This document shows positions 6,657 through 11,728 of a DNA stretch of 11,728 nt, piece by piece. Positions within the stretch are counted from its first letter, which is position 1; each line of letters starts with the position of its first letter. The position numbers were made by a program, and so were the translations under genes. The notes beneath the pieces are model-generated. The model made no database searches. It was given only the letters and a program-made list of their open reading frames with translations, and was not told the DNA's origin. Location: positions 1-11,728 of the forward strand of contig JAUNAE010000087.1 in NCBI GenBank assembly GCA_030527765.1, in the 5' to 3' direction. This DNA is from Eubacteriales bacterium. Its GTDB lineage: Bacteria > Bacillota_A > Clostridia > Lachnospirales > Lachnospiraceae.

Positions 6657-7844
6657 ATGAAAGAATATTGGAAAGGAATGCTTGCGGGAGTGATGTGCAC
6701 CGCAGTTGTTGGAACGGCCGGATGTGCCGGATTGCAGTGGTTTACCGGAAAGGGACTGATGGGGGATCCGAGAGTGACGGATAAGGTGGAAACCATTGAA
6801 TCCATGATTGAGGAGCGTTATATAGAAGATGTGGATGAGCAGACGCTGGAAGAGGGAATGTACGCCGGAATGGTTGCAGCACTGGGAGATCCCTATTCCA
6901 GATATTACACATCCGAGGAATATGACCAGGAAATGACCGTATCAGAAGGAAATTACAAAGGAATCGGAGTCGTGCTCTCTCAGGAAGAGGAGGCATGTAC
7001 CATTGTCGAGGTTTACAAAGGTGGACCGGGAGAAGAAGCAGGGCTTCTTCCGAAGGACATTATTATCTCCCTCAACGGAGAAAGTGTGGAAGGCTGGGAG
7101 TTGTCCACGATTGTGTCAACGGTAAAGTCTTCTGAAGCACCGATTACGATGGGAATTCTTCGAGACGGAAAAGAAATGGAATTTTCCGTGGATGTGAGAG
7201 AAGTGGAATTAACATATGTGAATACCAAGATGCTGGACAACAACGTGGGATATCTGGAACTGACGGAATTCAGCGGCGTTGCCACAAAGCAGTACAAAGA
7301 CGGCATCGAAGAGCTGAAAGAACAGGGAATGGAGAAGCTGATTGTGGATCTTCGCGACAATCCGGGCGGTTATCTGGACACAGTGTGTGACATTCTCCGG
7401 GAGATTTTGCCGGAAGGCCTGATTGTGTACACGGAGGACAAGAACGGATTTCAGCAGCAGGAGAAATGCGATGGGGAGAATCCGCTGGAAATTCCGCTGG
7501 TTGTACTTGTGAATGGAAACAGTGCCAGTGCTTCTGAAATCTTTGCAGGAGCGGTTCAGGATTATGAGATCGGAACCATCGTGGGAACCACCACCTATGG
7601 AAAAGGAATCGTACAGTCCATTCAGGGACTTGCTGATGGAAGTGCTTTAAAACTTACAGTTTCTCATTATTATACACCGAAGGGAAATGACATTCACAAG
7701 ATTGGTATTACCCCGGATGTGGAAGTGGAAATGGATGAGAACGGGGAGAAAGGCGAACCGGACAAAGATCCTCAGCTTCAGAAGGCACTGGAACTTCTGG
7801 ATGAGAAAGAAAACGAGGAACCTGCGACCGGAATCGGAGCATAA
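6657..7844 (+). CDS. S41-family carboxy-terminal processing peptidase with PDZ domain
   Basis: 395 residues; AGGAGG lies 7 bases before the ATG. Order: a short basic and hydrophobic N-terminus (1-26), a helical segment (about 40-95, with ALGDPYSRYY), a PDZ domain (about 98-180, starting at YKGIGVV) and the S41 core. The catalytic pair is S291 in GNSASASEIF and K316 in TTYGKGIVQ, 25 residues apart as in known CtpA proteases; the substrate-binding loop LRDNPGGYLD is also present. It should act outside the membrane, trimming proteins from hydrophobic C-termini. The N-terminus holds TAGC (C23), a weak lipobox with T where L/V/I is usual, so either a lipoprotein or a membrane-anchored form is possible. 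Relatives often follow ftsEX, directly or after a wall hydrolase gene. The C-terminal ~40 residues are acidic and probably flexible. Confidence 0.94.
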   Translation: MKEYWKGMLAGVMCTAVVGTAGCAGLQWFTGKGLMGDPRVTDKVETIESMIEERYIEDVDEQTLEEGMYAGMVAALGDPYSRYYTSEEYDQEMTVSEGNYKGIGVVLSQEEEACTIVEVYKGGPGEEAGLLPKDIIISLNGESVEGWELSTIVSTVKSSEAPITMGILRDGKEMEFSVDVREVELTYVNTKMLDNNVGYLELTEFSGVATKQYKDGIEELKEQGMEKLIVDLRDNPGGYLDTVCDILREILPEGLIVYTEDKNGFQQQEKCDGENPLEIPLVVLVNGNSASASEIFAGAVQDYEIGTIVGTTTYGKGIVQSIQGLADGSALKLTVSHYYTPKGNDIHKIGITPDVEVEMDENGEKGEPDKDPQLQKALELLDEKENEEPATGIGA

Positions 7845-7859
7845 TGTGCGATAGAAACA

Positions 7860-7875
7860 GGGATTGTATAATCCC
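7860..7875 (+). other. Small hairpin after the S41 protease gene
   Basis: GGGATT and AATCCC form 6 bp around GTAT, 15 bases after the stop codon. No T-run follows, so termination is doubtful; it may only stabilise the 3' end of the message. The DegV-family gene could be partly read through from here. Confidence 0.3.
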
Positions 7876-7923
7876 GGTCCGGATGATAAGATAACGATAT
7901 AATTGACCTGAATCAAGTAAGTC

Positions 7924-7959
7924 CCCCGCTTCAAATGCGCAGAGCATATTGCAGTGGGG
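7924..7959 (+). promoter_or_regulatory. Two-level hairpin in the leader of the DegV-family gene
   Basis: CCCCGCT (7924-7930) pairs with AGTGGGG (7953-7959) including one G-T pair, and ATGC/GCAT (7935-7938 with 7944-7947) forms an inner stem. It ends 17 bases before the AAAAGGAG ribosome site. It resembles no riboswitch class I know. Confidence 0.35.
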
Positions 7960-7976
7960 TGTAAAGAGAAATGTTT

Positions 7977-7984
7977 AAAAGGAG
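7977..7984 (+). promoter_or_regulatory. Ribosome binding site that sets the DegV-family start
   Basis: AAAAGGAG lies 7 bases before the ATG at 7992. The in-frame ATG at 7971 overlaps this site and lacks one of its own, so the shorter protein is preferred. Confidence 0.82.
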
Positions 7985-7991
7985 AAACAAA

Positions 7992-8861
7992 ATGAGCAAT
8001 TATGTAATAACAACAGATAATAATTCAGATCTTCCGGAGTCTTATATGGAAGAGCATGGAATTGGATGCGTATTTCTCAGCTATTCAATCGATGGAAAAC
8101 AGTACAACCACGAGGATTTTCTTTCCAATCCGGAGTTTTATCGACTGATGCGGGAAGGCTCTATGCCTACAACGGCACAGGCCAATCCGGAAAGTGTCAA
8201 GGAAATGATGACTACATATCTGGAAAAAGGTCTGGATATTCTTCATATTTCTTTCTCCTCCGGTCTCTCCGGAACTTGCAACAGCAGCCGTATCGCTGCA
8301 GAGGAACTGCAAGAAGAGTACCCGGATCGAAAGATCGTGATCGTGGATTCTCTTGCCGCATCTCTGGGAGAGGGACTTCTGGTTCACTACGTGCTGAAAC
8401 AGAAAGAGAATGGAGCAACTCTGGAAGAAGCAGCCAAGTGGGCAGAGGATCACAAACTGAATATGGTCCATCTCTTTACGGTAGATAATCTGTTCCATCT
8501 GCACAGAGGCGGACGTGTTTCCAAGACGACGGCAATTGTAGGCAGTATGCTGAATATTAAGCCGATTCTGCATGTGGATGATGAAGGACATCTGACACCC
8601 CTTGACAAAGTACGCGGAAGAAAGAAATCTCTGAATACACTGTTTGATCTGATGGATCAGTATATCGGAAGCTATAAGGATTCCTGCGATACTGTTTTTA
8701 TCAGTCATGGTGATTGTCAAGAAGAAGCGGAGTATCTCATGGGCAAAGTGAAAGAACGTTATCAGCTGAACGTGGAGCTGATTAATTATGTAGGTGCGAC
8801 GATTGGCGCACATTCCGGCCCGGGAACTATGGCGCTGTTTTTCATGGGAGATCATCGGTAA
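7992..8861 (+). CDS. DegV-family fatty acid-binding protein (FakB-like)
   Basis: 289 residues, normal for the family. Visible DegV motifs in order: N-terminal VITTDNNSDLP (5-15), SMPTTAQ (57-63), SFSSGLSGT (88-95), HRGGRVSKTTA (171-181) and the C-terminal GAHSGPGT (272-279). The threonines of MPTT, the serine of SSGLSGT and the histidine of GAHSGPG are where relatives hold the fatty acid carboxylate. By family, these are soluble proteins that carry a fatty acid in a deep pocket between two domains and present it to the kinase FakA to make acyl phosphate for phospholipid synthesis. No fakA or other lipid gene is in view, and DegV paralogues are common in Clostridia, so the exact lipid and pathway stay open. 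It probably forms its own transcription unit. Confidence 0.93.
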   Translation: MSNYVITTDNNSDLPESYMEEHGIGCVFLSYSIDGKQYNHEDFLSNPEFYRLMREGSMPTTAQANPESVKEMMTTYLEKGLDILHISFSSGLSGTCNSSRIAAEELQEEYPDRKIVIVDSLAASLGEGLLVHYVLKQKENGATLEEAAKWAEDHKLNMVHLFTVDNLFHLHRGGRVSKTTAIVGSMLNIKPILHVDDEGHLTPLDKVRGRKKSLNTLFDLMDQYIGSYKDSCDTVFISHGDCQEEAEYLMGKVKERYQLNVELINYVGATIGAHSGPGTMALFFMGDHR

Positions 8862-8868
8862 AAAGTGA

Positions 8869-8897
8869 TTGAGTTTCCTTAATGGATAGAGTAAAAT
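8869..8897 (+). promoter_or_regulatory. Promoter of mscL
   Basis: TTGAGT (8869-8874), a 17-base spacer and TAAAAT (8892-8897) make a good vegetative promoter just after the DegV-family stop codon. The -10 is identical to that of the ftsE promoter. The leader would be about 77 bases. Confidence 0.65.
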
Positions 8898-8967
8898 ACA
8901 AGTAATGTGAAGTTTTGTTTTGGCAGTGGTACGGTCAAAATGAAAAGTCACACGTCAGATTTCAGGA

Positions 8968-8973
8968 AAGGAG
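8968..8973 (+). promoter_or_regulatory. Ribosome binding site of mscL
   Basis: AAGGAG ends 7 bases before the ATG at 8981. This fixes the start against the longer in-frame opening at 8915, which would add 22 residues not found in MscL proteins. Confidence 0.85.
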
Positions 8974-8980
8974 AGAGACG

Positions 8981-9397
8981 ATGGGATTTGTAAAAGAGTT
9001 TAAAGATTTTATCATGCGAGGCAACGTTATGGATCTTGCAGTTGGTGTAATCATCGGCGGCGCATTCACAGCAATTGTGACTTCTCTGAACGAAGATATT
9101 ATTACACCTCTGATTGGAATTTTCGGCGGCACTGATTTTTCCAATTTAACTGTAAAGCTTGGATCAAGTGAGACAGCACCGGTTCTGGCGTATGGCAATT
9201 TTATTACAGCAGTGATCAACTTCCTGATCACAGCCCTTGTACTGTTCCTTATTTTGAGAGCATTTAACAAGGCAGCAAGTCTTGCTAAAAAACCGGCAGA
9301 GGAACCGGCTCCTACAACCAAGGAATGTCCTTATTGCAAGAGCGAGATTCCGTTAGAGGCAACCAGATGTCCACATTGTACATCAGAGTTGAACTAA
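8981..9397 (+). CDS. mscL: Large-conductance mechanosensitive channel MscL with C-terminal zinc ribbon
   Basis: 138 residues. The N-terminus [20 protein letters not shown] (3-22) and the pore helix [22 protein letters not shown] are the MscL signature; membrane helices are about 17-40 and 71-94. The protein forms a pentameric pore in the plasma membrane that opens on sudden turgor rise and lets solutes out. After the second helix the usual cytoplasmic helical bundle is replaced by a short proline/alanine-rich linker (104-113) and a zinc ribbon with two CxxC pairs, C116/C119 and C130/C133 (CPYCKSEIP...RCPHC). The external loop (about 50-70) is short. It has its own promoter and terminator. Identity is secure; the role of the zinc ribbon is unknown. 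Confidence 0.97.
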   Translation: MGFVKEFKDFIMRGNVMDLAVGVIIGGAFTAIVTSLNEDIITPLIGIFGGTDFSNLTVKLGSSETAPVLAYGNFITAVINFLITALVLFLILRAFNKAASLAKKPAEEPAPTTKECPYCKSEIPLEATRCPHCTSELN

Positions 9398-9409
9398 CCT
9401 ACTGATTTC

Positions 9410-9457
9410 AATCCCCTGAAGCAGCTGGATCATTCCCATGTCTGCTCAGGGGATTTT
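9410..9457 (+). terminator. Rho-independent terminator of mscL
   Basis: AATCCCCTGA-A-GCAG (9410-9424) pairs with CTGCTCAGGGGATT (9442-9455) over 14 bp with one bulged A and a 17-base loop, ending in four T (9454-9457). It starts 12 bases after the mscL stop codon. Confidence 0.83.
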
Positions 9458-9510
9458 CGCTATATTTGCAGTGGGGGATGCAGAACCCGATACAGAGGAG
9501 TAAATTCATT

Positions 9511-10032
9511 ATGAATCAGAATAGAACACAGGGAAAAGGAAAAATGCCGCGCATGATTTCTGTTATCATCATGCTTCTTGTTTTGGCCTTTGGCGGAAAC
9601 GGAGTATACCAGCAGCAGACACAGAAGGATGTGACAGAGTCTTACGAGGCAGCAGATACGACAGCCAGAGCAGAATCTGTGCAGTCAAAGAATGACGCAA
9701 AAAAATACAAAAATACAGAGGAAGAAAAACAGGATCTTTCTGCAGAGAATGAAACTGAAGAGGTGACCTATCGTTTTCGCAATCATAAGCTTCTGAAGCA
9801 GCATTATGAGAAGCACGGGATTGAAATGGGATTTGATTCGGAAGAGGCTTATGAGCTTGCGGCATCTGCGGTTGTAAACAATAAGAATGCGCTTCATAAG
9901 ACAGAAAAAGAGGACGGAGATGACATCTATTACGTAGAAGACACCAATGAGTTTGTGGTAGTGTCCACGGATGGATATCTTCGGACTTATTTTAATCCGA
10001 GCAAAGGAATTGCGTATTATAACCGGCAATAG
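9511..10032 (+). CDS. Membrane-anchored or exported protein with a nuclease-toxin-like C-terminal domain
   Basis: 173 residues; GAGGAG (9495-9500) lies 10 bases before the ATG at 9511, and a frame opening upstream at 9466 lacks a site. Residues 1-13 are basic, 14-28 are hydrophobic (ISVIIMLLVLAFGG), then a low-complexity Q/S/K/E-rich linker runs to about 84. The C-terminal ~87 residues look like a compact domain: a helical part with LLKQHYEKHGIEMGF (H98, K101, H102), then strands with TNEFVVVSTDGYLRTYF (T145, R158, T159) and a final NRQ. A KHG helix followed by TNEF and G-hydrophobic-RTYF is how I remember C-terminal nuclease domains of phage and polymorphic-toxin proteins (the barnase/EndoU/colicin E5-D/RelE-like group). 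Export plus a nuclease-like domain suggests a secreted effector, but no immunity gene is adjacent. The family call is from memory and uncertain; the gene itself is well supported. Confidence 0.8.
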   Translation: MNQNRTQGKGKMPRMISVIIMLLVLAFGGNGVYQQQTQKDVTESYEAADTTARAESVQSKNDAKKYKNTEEEKQDLSAENETEEVTYRFRNHKLLKQHYEKHGIEMGFDSEEAYELAASAVVNNKNALHKTEKEDGDDIYYVEDTNEFVVVSTDGYLRTYFNPSKGIAYYNRQ

Positions 10033-10104
10033 TACAGCCGGAATGAGAAGGTCGTAACATAAACACAAAACTGCATTGGATGGACTCGAAGGCAAGAATA
10101 AAAA

Positions 10105-10123
10105 GGAGCTTTTGAATGGCTCC
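10105..10123 (+). promoter_or_regulatory. Hairpin and extra ribosome site before the HerA-like gene
   Basis: AAAAGGAG (10101-10108) sits 7 bases before an out-of-frame ATG at 10116, and its GGAGC (10105-10109) can pair with GCTCC (10119-10123). The true gene start at 10138 has a separate site, GAGGGGG (10126-10132), 5 bases away. Confidence 0.4.
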
Positions 10124-10137
10124 GAGAGGGGGTAACT

Positions 10138-11724
10138 ATGTTTTACGAGCAAAAAAGCTGGATTGGCTTGTCAGAGGATGCGAGATTGTCGATTTTGCCG
10201 AAGATGGCAAATCGCCACGGTCTCATTGCCGGGGCAACCGGAAGTGGAAAAACTGTGACACTGAAGGTAATGGCAGAGGCGTTCAGTGACTGTGGGGTAC
10301 CGGTATTCATGGCAGATGTGAAAGGGGATCTGGCGGGAATGTGCCAGCCGGGAATTGAGACGGAAGACATGATTTCCAGAAAACAGTTCTTCGGACTGAC
10401 TGATGATCTGTTTCCGTATCGTTCATATCCGACATGTTTCTGGGATATTTACGGAAAGACAGGAATTCCGCTTCGTGTAACCATCAGTGAGATGGGGCCG
10501 ATGCTTCTTGCAAGACTGATGGATCTGAATCCGACACAGACAGACATTCTTCGGGTTGTTTTCAAAATTGCAGATGACGCAGGACTCTTACTGATTGATA
10601 TCAAAGATCTGAGAGCAATGCTTCAGCATGTCTATGAGAACTCCAAAGAGTATTCCGGAGTATACGGAAATCTTGCAAAGCAGAGCATCAGCGCAATTAT
10701 GAGAGCGGTAGTGGCACTGGAAGATGCGGGTGGAGATGTATTCTTCGGGGAGCCGGCACTGAACATTCTCGACTGGATTTCCGCGGATATCAGTGGAAGA
10801 GGAATGATCCATATCTTAGATGCGAAGAGTCTGATCAATGAGCCAACCATGTATTCCACCTTCCTTCTCTGGATGCTCTCAGAACTTTTTGAAGTACTTC
10901 CGGAAGTTGGAGATCTTGAGAAACCACGAATGGTGTTCTTCTTTGATGAGGCACATCTTTTGTTCCAGGATACACCGAAAGCGCTGCTTCAGAAAATTGA
11001 GCAGGTTGTAAAACTGATTCGCTCCAAGGGAGTCGGCGTTTATTTTATAACGCAGAATCCTTCTGATATTCCGGATTCAGTGCTTGCTCAGCTGGGAAAT
11101 CGTGTGCAGCATGCCCTTCATGCGTACACTCCCGCAGAGCAGAGAAAAGTGAAGGCGGCAGCAGATTCTTTCCGTACGGACGGTCAGTTCGATGCCCTGG
11201 AAGTGATTATGGGACTTGGAACCGGAGAGGCACTGGTATCCTTCCTTGAGGAAGACGGAACTCCGGCAGTGGCAAAGAAGGCACGAATTCTTCCGCCTCA
11301 GAGCAAAATGGGCTCTATTGATGAGGATACCCGTCAGAGAGTAGTTCAGCAGAGTCTGCTCTATGTGCGCTATGTGAACCCGGTAGATCCGGAATCTGCC
11401 TATGAGAGACTGGAAGCACAGAGAGAAGCAGCACAGAGAGCTGTTGAAGAAGAAGCCGAGGCAAAGGCAGCTGCAAAAGAAGCGGAGATTGCCGCAAGAC
11501 AGGCGGCAAAGGAAGCTGAGGCAGCAGCCAAAAGAGCTGAGATGGAGAAAAAGAAACAGCAGGCTGCCATTGGCCGTGTAGCAAAGACCGCGACAGGTAC
11601 CATCGGCCGTGAGATCGGCAAAGATCTCGGTAAGAAAGTCGGAGGAAGTTTCGGTCAGCGTCTGGGCGGAAATATGGGTTCCGCCCTTGGACGAGGCCTT
11701 CTTGATACATTGTTCAAGAGATAG
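10138..11724 (+). CDS. HerA-like ATPase, YjgR/DUF853 family
   Basis: 528 residues. The N-terminus (ILPKMANRHGLIAGATGSGKTVTL, split here as ILPKMANRHGLI and GATGSGKTVTL) matches E. coli YjgR in order and spacing. Walker A is GATGSGKT (32-39), VFMADVKGDLAGM follows at 57-68, Walker B is FFFDEAHLLF (267-276), and a sensor-like ITQNPSDIPDSVL is at 304-316. These are cytoplasmic RecA-fold motor ATPases related to HerA/FtsK; the cellular role of YjgR is not established. After the core come an alanine/glutamate/lysine-rich coiled coil (about 420-478) and a glycine-rich tail with G-x-x-x-G spacing (490-520), both usual in the family. It lacks the NurA nuclease partner found beside archaeal HerA. The start at 10138 is fixed by GAGGGGG and by homology. 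The gene ends 4 bases before the window edge, so no terminator can be seen. Confidence 0.93.
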   Translation: MFYEQKSWIGLSEDARLSILPKMANRHGLIAGATGSGKTVTLKVMAEAFSDCGVPVFMADVKGDLAGMCQPGIETEDMISRKQFFGLTDDLFPYRSYPTCFWDIYGKTGIPLRVTISEMGPMLLARLMDLNPTQTDILRVVFKIADDAGLLLIDIKDLRAMLQHVYENSKEYSGVYGNLAKQSISAIMRAVVALEDAGGDVFFGEPALNILDWISADISGRGMIHILDAKSLINEPTMYSTFLLWMLSELFEVLPEVGDLEKPRMVFFFDEAHLLFQDTPKALLQKIEQVVKLIRSKGVGVYFITQNPSDIPDSVLAQLGNRVQHALHAYTPAEQRKVKAAADSFRTDGQFDALEVIMGLGTGEALVSFLEEDGTPAVAKKARILPPQSKMGSIDEDTRQRVVQQSLLYVRYVNPVDPESAYERLEAQREAAQRAVEEEAEAKAAAKEAEIAARQAAKEAEAAAKRAEMEKKKQQAAIGRVAKTATGTIGREIGKDLGKKVGGSFGQRLGGNMGSALGRGLLDTLFKR

Positions 11725-11728
11725 AACC

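Noticed and set aside
7845..7991. Riboswitch before the DegV-family gene
   Set aside because: There are hairpins, but none of the conserved cores of riboswitch classes I know, and no terminator/antiterminator pair.
8085..8951. Reverse-strand open frame of 288 codons across the DegV-family gene
   Set aside because: Shadow of the DegV frame; the translation looks unlike a real protein and has no start signal.
7949..9477. Shared 11-mer TTGCAGTGGGG at 7949-7959 and 9467-9477, before two genes
   Set aside because: In a window of this size several identical 11-mers are expected by chance, and the flanks do not agree.
10138..11724. HerA-like ATPase as part of a HerA-type antiviral defence system
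   Set aside because: The sequence matches the widespread YjgR/DUF853 type, with no nuclease, SIR2 or DUF4297-type partner beside it.
9511..11724. Toxin-immunity pairing of the nuclease-like protein with the downstream ATPase
   Set aside because: The ATPase is a large conserved family with no link to immunity, has its own ribosome site and is 105 bases away.

Overview
The window is about 11.7 kb of low-to-moderate GC DNA with strong AGGAGG-type ribosome sites, all ten genes on the + strand, and protein sequences typical of gut Clostridia. The best guess is a Lachnospiraceae member (Blautia, Dorea or Mediterraneibacter-like); this rests on the look of the proteins and the gene order, not on a database comparison.

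Layout. (1) 2-814: the 3' part of a CdaR/PucR-type transcription regulator, followed by a clean intrinsic terminator. (2) 1125-4554: a two-gene operon of a glycyl radical enzyme (GRE) whose visible active-site residues match the B12-independent glycerol/propanediol dehydratase group, and a radical SAM activating enzyme that lacks the ferredoxin domain usual for activases of that group. No microcompartment shell, alcohol dehydrogenase or other diol-pathway gene is in view. (3) 4800-7844: the cell-division/cell-wall set ftsE-ftsX (11-nt overlap) behind a near-consensus promoter, then a terminator and an S41 carboxy-terminal processing protease with a PDZ domain. (4) 7992-8861: a DegV-family fatty-acid-binding protein. 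(5) 8981-9397: an MscL mechanosensitive channel with a C-terminal zinc ribbon, with its own promoter and terminator. (6) 9511-10032: an unassigned membrane-anchored or exported protein whose last ~87 residues resemble the nuclease-like domains found at the ends of phage and polymorphic-toxin proteins. (7) 10138-11724: a HerA-like ATPase of the YjgR/DUF853 family, complete just before the window ends.

How the parts work together. FtsE and FtsX form an ABC-type complex that turns on peptidoglycan hydrolases at the cell surface; the S41 protease downstream is a common companion. The GRE and its activase are an obligate pair: the activase uses SAM and a [4Fe-4S] cluster to put the radical on the glycine near the GRE C-terminus, so this part of the window is an anaerobic metabolic module. 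DegV, MscL, the small exported protein and the HerA-like ATPase look like independent units.

Most worth a second look are the GRE/activase pair (ferredoxin-free activase, GGES instead of GGEP, ~50-residue insertion in the GRE, no partner pathway nearby), the stand-alone nuclease-like domain at 9511-10032, and the repeat/palindrome cluster in front of ftsE. I see no CRISPR array, transposon, tRNA or rRNA.
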